Positions 9,363-19,250 of a stretch of DNA of 64,000 nucleotides are shown here, piece by piece. The notes under the pieces were generated by a model. The model was not told the origin of the DNA. It made no database searches and saw only the letters and a list, made by a program, of their open reading frames with translations. The position numbers and the translations under genes were made by a program. The DNA lies in contig NZ_JASJUU010000002.1 of assembly GCF_030125375.1 (NCBI RefSeq), positions 205,968 to 269,967 on the forward strand. Direction: 5' to 3'. This DNA is from Pseudoalteromonas umbrosa. GTDB taxonomy: Bacteria > Pseudomonadota > Gammaproteobacteria > Enterobacterales > Alteromonadaceae. The stretch's first letter is position 1. The number at the start of each line of letters is the position of its first letter.

Positions 9363-10595
9363 ATGCAATTTTCTGAATTTGACCTTGATGGCAAGGTACT
9401 CTCTGCCATAAAAAAAATTGGTTATACAACCGCCACCAGCATTCAACAGCTGGCTATTCCTGAAGCGCTACTTGGGCGTGACATTCTTGCATCAGCGCCC
9501 ACTGGCACAGGAAAAACAGCCGCTTTTCTTATTCCTGCGATTCAATACTTGCTAGATTTTCCAAGAAAAGACCCTGGGTTTGCACGTGTCTTAATTATGA
9601 CCCCTACCAGAGAGCTTGCCTATCAAGTGCACGAACAGTGTCAGGCACTTGCAGAAAACACACATTTACGTATCGGTGTTGTCACAGGTGGTATCAACTA
9701 TGGCAGCCACAAGGAAATCTTCGAAAAAAACAACGATATTCTAATAGCAACTCCGGGTCGCTTAATGGAATACTTGGAAACTGAAAACTTCCACGCTGAC
9801 AACGTCGAGCTACTGGTACTCGATGAGGCCGACCGCATGCTAGACATGGGCTTCAAAAAAGAGATGCTACGTATCTGTGAAGAGGCTAAAAACCGTCGTC
9901 AGGGCTTCTTATTCTCAGCAACACTTGAAGGTGATAGCGTTGAGTTATTCGCTGAACGCATGCTCAATGACCCTGCATTACTAGAAGCAGAGCCATCAAG
10001 AAAAGAAAAAGGCAAAATCCACCAGTGGGCTCATCTTGCCGATGACTACACACATAAATTAGCGTTGCTAACGCACTTACTAAAAAGCGAAGAAGTCGAA
10101 AAAGCCATTGTTTTTGTTAAAACTCGAGAGCGTCTAGAGCAGTTAATTGGTGAGCTGTATGCCAATGAAATCAAGACTACTTGGCTACGAGGCGAGATGC
10201 CGCAAGATAAACGTATGACAGCTATGGCAAGTTTTCATAGTGGCAGAACCAATATCTTAGTTGCAACAGATGTTGCTGCAAGAGGGATTGATGTTCCCGA
10301 CATAACGCACGTAATCAACTTTGATATGCCGCGCACTGCAGATATTTATGTTCACCGTATTGGTCGTACGGGTCGTGCAGGTAAAAAAGGCACGGCTATT
10401 TCACTGATTGAAGCACATGATGTTGAAATTTTAGGTAAGGTCGAGCGTTATACAGATCAAAAGCTTAAACGTCGTGCCATTGAAGGGCTTGAGCCGAAGC
10501 ACAAAGAAGCTAAGGCGCCGAAAAAGAAAAAAGACGCAGCAAAAATTAAAGCCAAGAAAAAAGCGGCTAAAACTAAGAGCAAAAAGAAAAAATAA
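9363..10595 (+). CDS. srmB: ATP-dependent RNA helicase SrmB
   Basis: A 410-aa DEAD-box helicase that helps early 50S ribosome assembly. Ordered motifs: Q-motif (TSIQQLAIP), motif I APTGTGKT (45-52), PTRELA, TPGR, DEAD (154-157), SAT, ARGID and HRIGRTGRAG. The C-terminus is a lysine-rich basic tail typical of RNA-binding helicases. Divergent synteny with trmN supports SrmB over other DEAD-box members. A strong terminator follows. Confidence 0.93.
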   Translation: MQFSEFDLDGKVLSAIKKIGYTTATSIQQLAIPEALLGRDILASAPTGTGKTAAFLIPAIQYLLDFPRKDPGFARVLIMTPTRELAYQVHEQCQALAENTHLRIGVVTGGINYGSHKEIFEKNNDILIATPGRLMEYLETENFHADNVELLVLDEADRMLDMGFKKEMLRICEEAKNRRQGFLFSATLEGDSVELFAERMLNDPALLEAEPSRKEKGKIHQWAHLADDYTHKLALLTHLLKSEEVEKAIVFVKTRERLEQLIGELYANEIKTTWLRGEMPQDKRMTAMASFHSGRTNILVATDVAARGIDVPDITHVINFDMPRTADIYVHRIGRTGRAGKKGTAISLIEAHDVEILGKVERYTDQKLKRRAIEGLEPKHKEAKAPKKKKDAAKIKAKKKAAKTKSKKKK

Positions 10596-10597
10596 TC

Positions 10598-10624
10598 AAA
10601 AGCCCCAGTAGGGGCTTTTTTGTA
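10598..10624 (+). terminator. rho-independent terminator of srmB
   Basis: Stem AAAAGCCCC / GGGGCTTTT with a 4-nt loop followed by a T-run begins just 3 nt after the srmB stop. Confidence 0.9.
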
Positions 10625-10747
10625 TCCCTCAGTTGCTGCTAATCTTAGTTTAACCTTGTGTTGTTAACATACGAAAGAGTAGCGCATTTCATATTCTTGG
10701 CGTGTTGAAATATCACACTTTACATAGACCAATATAAAAATATCATC

Positions 10748-11542
10748 ATGAATGAGCAGCAACGGCAACAATTAGAAAGTCACTTGGCACACCTAAGACT
10801 AGAAATCGATCCTATATTAGCAAAACAATATCCAAGCTTTGCGGGAAAGCCCTACCCTCTCGGGCGTTGTAAAGAGATACGCAACGCCATACTTGATAAG
10901 CTGCATATACAATTAGCACAAGAGAAAATACCTGAAGCAATAAAGCCACTTTCAGCCAAGCTAAGTGGTGGACAAGCTCTTAAACCTGTTTGGGGGACAC
11001 TTAGAGATGAATACTTCCAAAATGCCATCTTAGCGGCTGATTGGTATATAGATGCTGCAAACGATACCGTGAACCCCAATAAACCACGCGTTGAAGTGGT
11101 AAAACTCGCCAAAAGTGGTTTTAGCGCCATTTCAAGCTTTGAGCAGTTTTGTACGATTGCACAAAAATACTGGCAGGTCACCTTATATCAAAACGATCTC
11201 TTTCCGTCACTTGCGCCGTTTTTACCGCTCGTATGCGTAAATCAGCAAGGTGCCTGTTGGCTAGGTGCTGCCAATGACGACATGATCTCATTGGCCAGAA
11301 AGTCAGAATTCAGATTGAGCGAACGTGTTCTCTCTATGCTGCCAAATACCCCACAGAACATTAAAACCGCTTGGTACACTCAATATGGCCATCTCACTGA
11401 CCATTTATTGCAGCGTACTGAAGTCGACCCCAAAACATTTTGCCAGTCATATCGAGCACAGCACAAAGATTCTGATTTATTATTCCGTGATGCAGTCGTT
11501 AAAGCTTACTTACAACTGGCGAAGGGGGTGAGTATTGCTTAA
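10748..11542 (+). CDS. hypothetical protein, 264 aa
   Basis: The protein is soluble, with no signal peptide or membrane segment. It mixes a helical N-terminal third (charged, Gln-rich) with a middle part containing several aromatic and Pro-rich stretches (LYQNDLFPSLAPFLPL). I recognise no catalytic motif. ATG at 10748 is the first start after a stop-rich AT stretch. The last 44 nt overlap the 3' end of the facing MFS gene. Base composition resembles its neighbours, so I see no sign of recent transfer. Confidence 0.8.
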   Translation: MNEQQRQQLESHLAHLRLEIDPILAKQYPSFAGKPYPLGRCKEIRNAILDKLHIQLAQEKIPEAIKPLSAKLSGGQALKPVWGTLRDEYFQNAILAADWYIDAANDTVNPNKPRVEVVKLAKSGFSAISSFEQFCTIAQKYWQVTLYQNDLFPSLAPFLPLVCVNQQGACWLGAANDDMISLARKSEFRLSERVLSMLPNTPQNIKTAWYTQYGHLTDHLLQRTEVDPKTFCQSYRAQHKDSDLLFRDAVVKAYLQLAKGVSIA

Positions 11543-12674
11543 ACCAAGCAGAGGCCAATAACGCAAGCACAACTATTGGAATAGACCATATATTCAGTGC
11601 TTGCCAGCCAATTTCACTTTCAAGCCAGCCTGCAAATAGTGATGAAAGCACCACCATACTAAATACAAAAAATTCATTTGCAGCTTGTGTCTTTGCGCGC
11701 TCGTGAGGCTGATATGTCTCACTGACTAATGAAGTCGCACTGATAAACATAAAGTTCCAACCCACTCCCAACGCAAATAACGCAATTAAGAAATGCCAAT
11801 GGCTCACCCCCAGCAAATTAATGACTGAACAAACCAACATCAAAGTGCAACCGACAATGATCATCACCACAGGGCTAGATTTTTCTATCAACTTGCCGGT
11901 AAAAAAAGAAGGTAGAAACATGCCAAGCACATGCCATTCAATGACTAAAGCCGACTGCGCCAAATCAAAACCGTGGCGATGCATTGCCAATGGGGTTGCC
12001 GTCATCAATAAGTTCATAACTGAATAACTGATCATGCCAATAAATGCGGCAATCATAAATTGCGGCTGAGTAATTATCCCTTTAATGGGTCTTTGTTGAA
12101 GCTGACTTTGTTGGCCTGAAACTTCATTGAACGTGACCAATTGTAATAAAGTCAGAGCGAGCAAATACACACAGGTCAATGCCAAAAATGAATTTGCAAA
12201 ATTAATTTCAGGCAAGTAGTTATTCACCCATACAGCCAAATTCGGCCCAAGCACCGCAGCGATAACGCCACTTGCCATGATCATCGAAATCGCACGCGCG
12301 GGTTTGTCACTGACTTCTATGGCCGCAAAACGATACAAAGTTGCAAAACCAATTCCTATACCAATTAAAAATGTGGCTATACAGAACAAATAAAACTGAC
12401 TATTTATCAGTGCCAAATAGCCCAATATCGCACCTGAAGTACCAATAATATTGCCTATGCTAAAGCCTAACTTTCGGCCTGTTTTAGCCATTACCAATGA
12501 AGCAGGTACAGTTGCAAGCAATAACCCAAACATTTGTGTCGCGATTGGCAAAGTGATCAAGGTGTCAGAGGCACTTAACTTTTGGCCGACCAAAGCGCTA
12601 ATGGTGACCAGTAAGATATTACCCGTGGTCATCAATCCTTGACAGCATGCCAATAAAAAGACATTTTTATTCAA
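11499..12674 (-). CDS. major facilitator superfamily transporter
   Basis: A 391-aa integral membrane protein with about 12 hydrophobic segments and no signal peptide. The loop between helices 2 and 3 has the MFS motif A-like stretch MAKTGRKLG. The helix 4-5 region and the gap around residue 195 (EVSGQQSQLQQRP) mark the two six-helix halves. The general shape resembles YajR/drug-efflux-type MFS members, but I cannot name the substrate. Its 3' end overlaps the convergent hypothetical gene by 44 nt. Confidence 0.88.
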   Translation of the reverse strand: MNKNVFLLACCQGLMTTGNILLVTISALVGQKLSASDTLITLPIATQMFGLLLATVPASLVMAKTGRKLGFSIGNIIGTSGAILGYLALINSQFYLFCIATFLIGIGIGFATLYRFAAIEVSDKPARAISMIMASGVIAAVLGPNLAVWVNNYLPEINFANSFLALTCVYLLALTLLQLVTFNEVSGQQSQLQQRPIKGIITQPQFMIAAFIGMISYSVMNLLMTATPLAMHRHGFDLAQSALVIEWHVLGMFLPSFFTGKLIEKSSPVVMIIVGCTLMLVCSVINLLGVSHWHFLIALFALGVGWNFMFISATSLVSETYQPHERAKTQAANEFFVFSMVVLSSLFAGWLESEIGWQALNIWSIPIVVLALLASAWFKQYSPPSPVVSKL

Positions 12675-12706
12675 ATTCTCTAGCCTTTATTTAAGGGCAA
12701 TAGTAA

Positions 12707-12919
12707 TCAGTACACTTCTGGATGTGGTGTCACTTCACATATTGATTCAACCTGACATTGCTGTTTACATGGCTGTGTCAAACCATCTTCTTTACATATG
12801 CTAAGACATTCTTGTTGCTTATGCTGACATGCGATTTCACCATGTGAATTTGTCAATGACACTCGAGTACTACATCCTTGTAATAAAATAAAAAGTGCGA
12901 TTAGTGTTATTCTTCTCAT
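12707..12919 (-). CDS. small Cys-rich lipoprotein with twin CX3C motif
   Basis: 70 aa with a short lipoprotein signal ([15 protein letters not shown]; lipidated Cys16 followed by Ser, so probably outer-membrane directed). The mature part has six further cysteines spaced C-x6-C-x3-C-x8-C-x3-C-x5-C, enough for three disulfides in the periplasm. Its ATG overlaps the yaaA stop as ATGA (12916-12919), so it is likely translationally coupled to yaaA. I do not recognise the family. Confidence 0.78.
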   Translation of the reverse strand: MRRITLIALFILLQGCSTRVSLTNSHGEIACQHKQQECLSICKEDGLTQPCKQQCQVESICEVTPHPEVY

Positions 12920-13695
12920 GATTGCTCTTCTCGCAAAAATACAGGCTCATTAGCTTTTGCAGTAGCCTCTTCACTAAAGTAATAACCTGCAACATCGAAA
13001 GCCTTAAGTGCTTCGATATTATCAACCTTATTCTCCATAATATATCGTGCCATCATGCCACGCGCTTTTTTCGCATAGAAGCTAATCACCTTATATTGGC
13101 CATTTTTACAGTCTTTAAATACCGGCGTAATAATTTCGCCACTAAGCGCTTTTTTATCTACCGCCTTGAAGTATTCATTAGATGCTAAGTTAATAAGTTG
13201 GGTAGAGCCAGACTCTGATAACGCTTCATTAAGCTTTTCAGCAATCACCGTACCCCAAAATTCATATAAATTTTTACCGCGTGTATTAGCCAATTTTGTG
13301 CCCATTTCCAAGCGATAAGCTTGCATCAAATCAAGTGGTTTTAATACACCATAAAGACCAGACAAGATCCGCAAATGCTGCTGTGTATAATCAATAACTT
13401 CTTCTGATAATGTGTTCGCATCAAGACCTGTATACACATCACCGTTAAAAGCAAAAATCGCCTGTTTTGCATTCTCCAAAGTGAACGGCTGCGACCAATC
13501 GGCAAATCTCGCCGCATTTAAACCAGCCAGTTTATCGCTGATTTTCATCAAACTACCGATTTCTTGAGGACTTAAGTCACGACAGACTGAAATTAATGCT
13601 TCAGAATGCGTCAATAACTCAGGTAAGGTGTGGCGCGTTGTTGGCGCACTAGAGTCGTAATCGAGATTTTTTGCGGGTGAAATAACCGTGATCAT
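12916..13695 (-). CDS. yaaA: peroxide stress protein YaaA (UPF0246)
   Basis: 259 aa. The N-terminus [12 protein letters not shown] is the family signature and the length matches E. coli YaaA (258 aa). In E. coli YaaA is OxyR-controlled and limits free iron and Fenton damage during peroxide stress. The C-terminal [18 protein letters not shown] is also typical. It is followed by, and overlaps by 4 nt, the gene for a Cys-rich lipoprotein. The promoter region faces talB and no clear OxyR site was seen. Confidence 0.95.
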   Translation of the reverse strand: MITVISPAKNLDYDSSAPTTRHTLPELLTHSEALISVCRDLSPQEIGSLMKISDKLAGLNAARFADWSQPFTLENAKQAIFAFNGDVYTGLDANTLSEEVIDYTQQHLRILSGLYGVLKPLDLMQAYRLEMGTKLANTRGKNLYEFWGTVIAEKLNEALSESGSTQLINLASNEYFKAVDKKALSGEIITPVFKDCKNGQYKVISFYAKKARGMMARYIMENKVDNIEALKAFDVAGYYFSEEATAKANEPVFLREEQS

Positions 13696-13986
13696 TGATA
13701 GCCTATTGACTTAAATATTGATTAATGTCAATTTCAACACTATCCACAGTTGATCGCAAGCGTAAAATCTTTCGCTCTTAGTTGTTCATACAAATAACCG
13801 CAAGGTAAGGCCGCACCTTTACTGTGGACATACATAACTCACCTATTCATAACAATAACCAAACAGGCTAAGGCAAGCCATATGATAATCTATCATGAGG
13901 ACATTTGACCTATAAAAGCTGATCACGGTATTGCAACATAAGGTGTGTAATTTATTTAAGCTGCAAAAATTAGGAATGAGGACAGC
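13696..13986. other. divergent intergenic region between yaaA and talB
   Basis: About 290 nt with no open frame of note. It should hold the promoters of both divergent genes. A GAGGACAG ribosome-binding stretch precedes the talB ATG. I see no confident operator. Confidence 0.5.
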
Positions 13987-14937
13987 ATGACTTCAGCATT
14001 AGATAGGCTAAAACAGCATTCATCGATCGTTGCCGATACAGGTGACATCGAAGCGATCCGTAAACATCAACCGGAAGACGCAACAACAAACCCTTCTCTT
14101 TTATTAAAAGCGGCGCAGACGCCTGCCTATCAGCCGTTTCTAAAACAAGCTTTAGATTACGCAAAATCGCAAGAGCAAGATGAGCAAAAACAAGTTGAGC
14201 TCGCTTGTGACTATTTCGCGGTTTTAATTGGTAAAGAGATTGCTAACATCGTACCTGGCTATATCTCTACAGAGGTAGATGCACGTTTATCATTTGATAC
14301 TCAGGCGACGATTGCAAAAGCAGAGCAGCTTCTTGCGCTTTATGCTGAGCAAGGTGTAAGCAAAGATAAGATCTTAATCAAAATCGCATCGACTTGGGAA
14401 GGTATCAAGGCAGCTGAAGCACTTGAAAAGCAAGGCGTAAAATGTAACCTAACACTACTATTCAGCCAAGCGCAAGCGCGCGCATGTGCAGATGCAAACG
14501 TGTTTTTAATTTCGCCGTTTGTTGGTCGTATCCTTGACTGGCATGTAGCAAATGGTGTCGATAAGCCAACTGATCCGCTAGACGATCCTGGTGTTCAGTC
14601 TGTTCGTACTATTTATGATTTCTACAAGCGTCATGGCTACAAAACAGTAGTTATGGGCGCAAGTTTCCGTAATACAGGCGAAATCGTTGCACTAACGGGT
14701 TGTGATAAGCTAACTATTAGCCCTGCGCTACTAGAAGAGCTAGGCGAATTACCGGCAACTGAAGATTACCTGCTAGAAAATGCACAAGCGTCTGCAGAAA
14801 AGCCAGCACCGCTTACAGAGAGCGAATTCCGCTGGTTACATAACCAAGATGCAATGGCAACAGAAAAGCTTGCAGAGGGCATCAGAGCGTTCGCTCACGC
14901 ACAAGAAATCTTAGAGTCTGAGGTTAAATCGCTTTAA
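13987..14937 (+). CDS. talB: transaldolase
   Basis: 316 aa cytosolic enzyme of the non-oxidative pentose phosphate pathway, transferring dihydroxyacetone from sedoheptulose-7-P to glyceraldehyde-3-P. The N-terminal signature [12 protein letters not shown] and the Schiff-base lysine K132 in [13 protein letters not shown] are both present, at the same position as in E. coli TalB. It is a single gene with its own terminator; no transketolase is adjacent. Confidence 0.97.
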   Translation: MTSALDRLKQHSSIVADTGDIEAIRKHQPEDATTNPSLLLKAAQTPAYQPFLKQALDYAKSQEQDEQKQVELACDYFAVLIGKEIANIVPGYISTEVDARLSFDTQATIAKAEQLLALYAEQGVSKDKILIKIASTWEGIKAAEALEKQGVKCNLTLLFSQAQARACADANVFLISPFVGRILDWHVANGVDKPTDPLDDPGVQSVRTIYDFYKRHGYKTVVMGASFRNTGEIVALTGCDKLTISPALLEELGELPATEDYLLENAQASAEKPAPLTESEFRWLHNQDAMATEKLAEGIRAFAHAQEILESEVKSL

Positions 14938-14949
14938 GATTAGGTGATA

Positions 14950-14978
14950 AAAAGCTGAGTAACGTTTGCTCAGCTTTT
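14950..14978 (+). terminator. rho-independent terminator of talB
   Basis: Perfect 10-bp stem AAAAGCTGAG / CTCAGCTTTT with a 9-nt loop lies 13 nt after the talB stop. Confidence 0.85.
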
Positions 14979-15391
14979 AACATCCTCACCAAAATATTCC
15001 CTCGGTTTATATTTCTTTACATTTATTTTAAGCGACGATTTAAACAACGCTTCCCCACCCAAACTATAAAACCTTCGCCAGCAGCTAACATACCCGAACA
15101 CTCTGATTCCCCTGAATAGAAACTGTTGTATTTCAAGATTATATAGTTCAAAAATCCAACTTATTTAGCTACTCGATGTGCAATGTCTATTAAGATCGAC
15201 ATGTTTTTTCTCAAACATACAGATTCTTTGCTTGTCATCAAACTGTCACTTTGTTTTCACTTTAAAGACATATTTGTGTTTTATTTTTCTACTGTCTGTG
15301 GTATACCAGCATTACTCAAGTGTGTTTTTCATGCAAATGGGGTAATGCTTAAGCACATGTTTTGAGGTTAGTACATCAATAGGAGATATTC
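14979..15391. other. intergenic region carrying a Pho box
   Basis: About 410 nt between talB and the DUF3545 gene. A 60-codon open frame inside it (15183-15365) has a composition unlike neighbouring proteins and no ribosome-binding site, so I do not call it. The notable content is a PhoB-type repeat at 15232-15260 and a long T-rich leader. Confidence 0.6.
15232..15260 (+). promoter_or_regulatory. candidate Pho box (PhoB binding site)
   Basis: Three 7-bp direct repeats sit at exact 11-bp periodicity: TTGTCAT, CTGTCAC, TTTTCAC, separated by CAAA and TTTG. The first two repeats with their spacer match the CTGTCAT-AWAW-CTGTCAY consensus at 16 of 18 positions. A possible -10 (CATATT) lies about 10 nt downstream. 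The only gene downstream on this strand is the DUF3545 gene at 15392, so phosphate-starvation control of it is inferred. Confidence 0.6.
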
Positions 15392-15583
15392 ATGGATAGC
15401 CTAGACGATATGATTGAAGTTGTAGAAAGTCCAGAACCGAAAAAAAGAGCCTCTTCGAAGGGGAAAAAAAGAAAATGGCGTGAAATTGAAGCGCTAAAAG
15501 ACCGACAGCGCCTTCGTAAGGAATTGGAAGAACTAGACATATTCGCAGACAGTGTCGACTTAGACGAACTCGATTTTATATAG
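15392..15583 (+). CDS. DUF3545 family protein, 63 aa
   Basis: A small, highly charged protein. An acidic start (MDSLDDMIEV) is followed by a basic stretch SKGKKRKWREIEALKDRQR, then an acidic tail. The KRKWREIEALKDRQRLRKEL block is what I recall for the DUF3545 family of Alteromonadales and Vibrio. Its function is unknown. The ribosome-binding site AGGAG lies 8 nt before the ATG. A candidate Pho box lies about 135 nt upstream and a strong terminator follows. Confidence 0.88.
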   Translation: MDSLDDMIEVVESPEPKKRASSKGKKRKWREIEALKDRQRLRKELEELDIFADSVDLDELDFI

Positions 15584-15584
15584 C

Positions 15585-15611
15585 AAAAAGGCTCTTTTAT
15601 AGAGCCTTTTT
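15585..15611. terminator. bidirectional rho-independent terminator
   Basis: Perfect 11-bp stem AAAAAGGCTCT / AGAGCCTTTTT with a 5-nt loop. T-runs occur on both strands, so it serves the DUF3545 gene and the facing B12/ung transcript. Confidence 0.9.
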
Positions 15612-15661
15612 GTTTGTCTGTACATACCCACTGACATGCTTGTCATGTCAGCCATCTGGTA

Positions 15662-16321
15662 TCATATTTGCCAATCAATGGGAGATTTATCCATAGATTG
15701 TAGTAATGCGTTGGTCTTGGAGAAATGTTGACAGCCAAAAAAGCCTCTGTGCGCAGACAGCGGCGAAGGATGTGGCGCATGCAAAACATGATGTCGTAAT
15801 GTGTCAATCGCTTTACCTTTCTTTTGCGCGTGTGCGCCCCAAAGTAAAAATATCACGCCTTCACAGTGCTCATTTATGGTATTTATCACCACATCGGTGA
15901 AACGCTCCCATCCTAGTTGTTTGTGAGAATGTGCCTGACCTTGCTCAACAGTCAACACCGTATTTAACAGCAAAACACCTTGCTGAGCCCACGGCAGTAA
16001 ATAACCATGAGTGGGGGTTTTAAACCCCTCAATATCATTGGCCAGCTCTTTATACATATTCACCAAAGAAGGCGGTATCTTTATCCCAGGTTGCACTGAA
16101 AAGCACAAACCATGGGCTTGATTAGGACCATGATACGGATCTTGACCCAATATCACGACCTTAATATCCTCAAGTGCAGTTTCATCAAGCGCTGCAAAGA
16201 CCTGTTCATCCGCCGGAAACACAGTCACGCCTTCACTACGTCTTTGCGCAACATATGCCAACGTTTCCTGCAAATAAGGCTGTTTCTTTTGCGCTTCAAT
16301 AAGCGATTGCCACGATATCAT
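15662..16321 (-). CDS. ung: uracil-DNA glycosylase, family 1
   Basis: 219 aa enzyme that removes uracil from DNA as the first step of base-excision repair. The water-activating loop GQDPYHG contains the catalytic Asp61, and [13 protein letters not shown] is the minor-groove intercalation loop with its active-site His. Length is near E. coli Ung (229 aa). Unusually, its ATG overlaps the btuF stop as ATGA (16318-16321), placing it as the last gene of the cobalamin operon. Confidence 0.97.
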   Translation of the reverse strand: MISWQSLIEAQKKQPYLQETLAYVAQRRSEGVTVFPADEQVFAALDETALEDIKVVILGQDPYHGPNQAHGLCFSVQPGIKIPPSLVNMYKELANDIEGFKTPTHGYLLPWAQQGVLLLNTVLTVEQGQAHSHKQLGWERFTDVVINTINEHCEGVIFLLWGAHAQKKGKAIDTLRHHVLHAPHPSPLSAHRGFFGCQHFSKTNALLQSMDKSPIDWQI

Positions 16322-17172
16322 AGTCGCTTTCCGTAATAATTTCTTGAAGCATGGAGTTTATCACACATATCCTGCACTCCCTCAAGCATGCGCGTGCTAA
16401 AGCGATGTAATAAGTCAGCGTCAACTTCGATATATTGCCCATGCTTTACTGCTGGTATCTCCGTCCATTTTTGCCATTGTACTTGCGGTGGCTGCTTTGT
16501 GGCTTTCTCATTTGGAATAATGATCACTTGAGGGTGCTTCGCAATCACATTCTCGAGACTTATCTGCGGGTATTCAGTAGCAGCCTCAGCAAAGACATTG
16601 CGCACCCCACACATATTTAGCGTCTGATGTATCCAAGTTTTACCATTGGTCGTCATCAGTGGAGATGGCCAAAGTTGATAAAATACATCCAAAGACACTT
16701 TGCCTTGAAACTGCTTAATTATTTGCTGATAGCGTTGATTAAACTTATCAGCAAGCTGCTCTGCCTGCGCTTTATGTCCGGTAAGCTCACCTAGTTTGAT
16801 TAATTCTGTCGGTACTTGGCGTATGTCTTTAGACACACTGTATGCAATAGGAATACCCAGTGATTTTAACTTTTCAATATCCGCTTCTTTGTTACCATTT
16901 TTCCAAACGATCACCAGATCAGGCGCCAGCGCAAGTACTTTTTCTAATTGGATCCCATGGTATCCGCCAATTCGAGGGATGCGATTAGCTGCCTCTGGAT
17001 AATCCGCATATTCCACAGTACCTACAATTTTATCACCAGCCCCTATCGCATATAGATTTTCAACGATATGCGGTGCCAATGCGATGATCCGACTAGGTTG
17101 CTGACTATCCTGCGCGAAACAACTAGCAGACAGTAACAAACTCAGAAGCAGCCACCAAACATGCATGGCCAT
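16318..17172 (-). CDS. btuF: periplasmic cobalamin-binding protein BtuF
   Basis: 284 aa with a Sec signal peptide ([15 protein letters not shown]). It has the class III periplasmic binding fold signatures: [19 protein letters not shown] near the N-terminus and [10 protein letters not shown]. It should deliver cobalamin or cobinamide to BtuC-BtuD encoded in the same operon. The start used overlaps the cobO stop (TAATG); an ATG two codons later is an alternative. It overlaps ung by 4 nt at the end. Confidence 0.92.
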   Translation of the reverse strand: MAMHVWWLLLSLLLSASCFAQDSQQPSRIIALAPHIVENLYAIGAGDKIVGTVEYADYPEAANRIPRIGGYHGIQLEKVLALAPDLVIVWKNGNKEADIEKLKSLGIPIAYSVSKDIRQVPTELIKLGELTGHKAQAEQLADKFNQRYQQIIKQFQGKVSLDVFYQLWPSPLMTTNGKTWIHQTLNMCGVRNVFAEAATEYPQISLENVIAKHPQVIIIPNEKATKQPPQVQWQKWTEIPAVKHGQYIEVDADLLHRFSTRMLEGVQDMCDKLHASRNYYGKRL

Positions 17173-17771
17173 TAGTAATCAAATCCTTTTTGTGCCTGAA
17201 TGCCAGCTTCAAAAGCGTGTTTTACATTTCTCACTTCACTGACTGTGTCTGCAAGCTCAGTCAGTCTGCGGTGCGCGCCGCGGCCTGTGATGATCACTGA
17301 TTGCATTTTCGGTCGATTATTGAGCGCTTCAATCACCTCATCAAGGTCTAGATAATCGTAACTCACCATATAAGTCAGCTCATCTAATAAAACCAAGTCA
17401 ATATTCTCATCTTGTAACCATGCTTTTGCATGCTGCCACGTTGCTTGTGCAGCTTGCGTGTCGCTTTCTCTATCTTGTGTTTCCCACGTAAAGCCCGTTT
17501 TCATAACCGCAAATGGGACACCCGCATTCTCTAATAAATTGCGCTCACCGCATTCCCATGTGCCTTTAATAAATTGCACCACTGCTGCATTCATACCATG
17601 CCCAACACAACGGGCAACAGTGCCAAAACCAGATGTTGATTTGCCTTTACCATTGCCGGTGATCACCTGCAAGATGCCCTGCTCAATGTTCGCTTCAGCG
17701 ACCTTTTGGTCTACTTGCTCTTTTACTTTTTGCTGTCGCGCTTTGTGCTTATCTTGATTCTTATCCGTCAT
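17172..17771 (-). CDS. cobO: cob(I)yrinic acid a,c-diamide adenosyltransferase
   Basis: 199 aa (BtuR/CobA family). It transfers the adenosyl group of ATP to the cobalt of corrinoids, making coenzyme B12 forms. The P-loop TGNGKGKSTSGFG and the Walker-B-like LVLLDELTYMV are visible. A charged N-terminal 30 residues precede the core, as in E. coli BtuR (196 aa). It lies 9 nt downstream of cobQ and touches btuF (TAATG). Confidence 0.95.
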   Translation of the reverse strand: MTDKNQDKHKARQQKVKEQVDQKVAEANIEQGILQVITGNGKGKSTSGFGTVARCVGHGMNAAVVQFIKGTWECGERNLLENAGVPFAVMKTGFTWETQDRESDTQAAQATWQHAKAWLQDENIDLVLLDELTYMVSYDYLDLDEVIEALNNRPKMQSVIITGRGAHRRLTELADTVSEVRNVKHAFEAGIQAQKGFDY

Positions 17772-17780
17772 ACTGGACTC

Positions 17781-19250
17781 CTATACCTTGAGTTCAAAAA
17801 TCTTATCTATATCTAAATGCTGCTCACAAATATCCGCAAGCCTATCAAGCTGTAATTCACGGTGCTGCGCCAGATCAAAGCCATCAAAATCAAACTGCTC
17901 ATCACATGCCCATTGTAAAATCGCACGGCTCGCTACAGGATTATCAAATAGACCATGCAAGTAAGTACCCGCTATCAAATTATCATCAGAAATAAAGCCA
18001 TCTTTTTGTATACCTAATGGATGTTCATCAAAAGTGAGAAACGGCTGCGCTAGCGCCTCTCCGTGACTTTGACCACAGTGAATTTCATACCCAGAAATGG
18101 CAACTGCTTTGCCATTTAATAAGCAGTGCCCAGACACATTGGTTAGCTGCTTTTTTTCACCAAGCTCTGTAGTCAATGCCGCCAAACCGAGTGCATTGGT
18201 ACGAGCTTGAGTTGATTCTATATTCAACGGATCTGTAATTTCTTGCCCGAGCATTTGCAAACCACCACAAATACCTAACACCTTGCCTTGATACCTGATG
18301 TGTCGATTGATTTCTTTATCCCAGCCTTCGCTACGTAAAAAGGCTAAGTCATTGATGACATTTTTACTGCCCGGAATAATGATCAGATCAACACTGCCAA
18401 TTTTCTCACCATGACGCACATATCTTAAATCCACTTTTGCATTTAATCTCAAACTATCAAAGTCGGTATGGTTGGAAATGTGAGGTAACAGTAAAACAGC
18501 AACACGTAACAGTGCATCGTCGGTACGATTCTCGATGGTAATTGCGTCTTCTGCATCCAGTGCCAAATCATGTAAGTAAGGCAAAACGCCTAATACGGGT
18601 TTGCCTGTATAGTTCTCAAGCCAGTCTAAACCGGATTGCAGCAAACTAATATCGCCCCGAAATCGGTTGATCACAAACCCTTGCACTAAGGCCTGCTCCT
18701 GTTCACTCAACAAAGCAAGCGTACCGACAAGGTGGGCAAATACACCACCTTTATCAATATCAGCAATAATGATCACTGGGCATTCGACTTTACAGGCAAA
18801 CCCCATATTGGCAATGTCATTTTCTCGAAGGTTTATTTCAGCAGGACTTCCCGCCCCTTCCACCATGCAATATTGATATGTTTTCCTTAATCGCTCATGG
18901 GACTCAATCACAGCCTGCATCGCTACCGCTTTATAATCATGATACTTGCCCGCTTCCATGTTAGTCAGTGCTTGACCATGTACGATGACTTGCGCGCCAG
19001 TATCAGAATTGGGTTTAAGTAAAATGGGATTAAAATCAACACTGAGTGGCACCTTTGCTGCCATCGCTTGTAGCGCCTGTGCACGACCTATCTCTCCGCC
19101 ACAAGGCGTCACGGCACTATTGAGTGCCATATTTTGTGGCTTAAACGGGGCAACTTTGACCCCCTTCCTAGCCGCTACACGACAAAGGCCCGCAACTAGC
19201 GTGCTCTTACCCGCATCGGAAGTGGTGCCTTGCACCATCAATGTCTTCAT
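17781..19250 (-). CDS. cobQ: cobyric acid synthase
   Basis: 489 aa glutamine-dependent amidotransferase that amidates adenosylcobyrinic acid diamide to cobyric acid. The N-terminal half is a BioD/CobQ-like ATPase ([19 protein letters not shown]). The C-terminal half is a class I-like glutaminase with the nucleophile region [11 protein letters not shown] and a late His in [10 protein letters not shown]. Its start overlaps cobU by 4 nt. The presence of cobQ without the corrin-ring genes fits salvage of partially amidated corrinoids. Confidence 0.96.
   Translation of the reverse strand: MKTLMVQGTTSDAGKSTLVAGLCRVAARKGVKVAPFKPQNMALNSAVTPCGGEIGRAQALQAMAAKVPLSVDFNPILLKPNSDTGAQVIVHGQALTNMEAGKYHDYKAVAMQAVIESHERLRKTYQYCMVEGAGSPAEINLRENDIANMGFACKVECPVIIIADIDKGGVFAHLVGTLALLSEQEQALVQGFVINRFRGDISLLQSGLDWLENYTGKPVLGVLPYLHDLALDAEDAITIENRTDDALLRVAVLLLPHISNHTDFDSLRLNAKVDLRYVRHGEKIGSVDLIIIPGSKNVINDLAFLRSEGWDKEINRHIRYQGKVLGICGGLQMLGQEITDPLNIESTQARTNALGLAALTTELGEKKQLTNVSGHCLLNGKAVAISGYEIHCGQSHGEALAQPFLTFDEHPLGIQKDGFISDDNLIAGTYLHGLFDNPVASRAILQWACDEQFDFDGFDLAQHRELQLDRLADICEQHLDIDKIFELKV

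Noticed and set aside
15183..15365. 60-codon open frame before the DUF3545 gene
   Set aside because: No ribosome-binding site, Phe/Leu-rich chance-like composition, and it overlaps the Pho box and promoter region.
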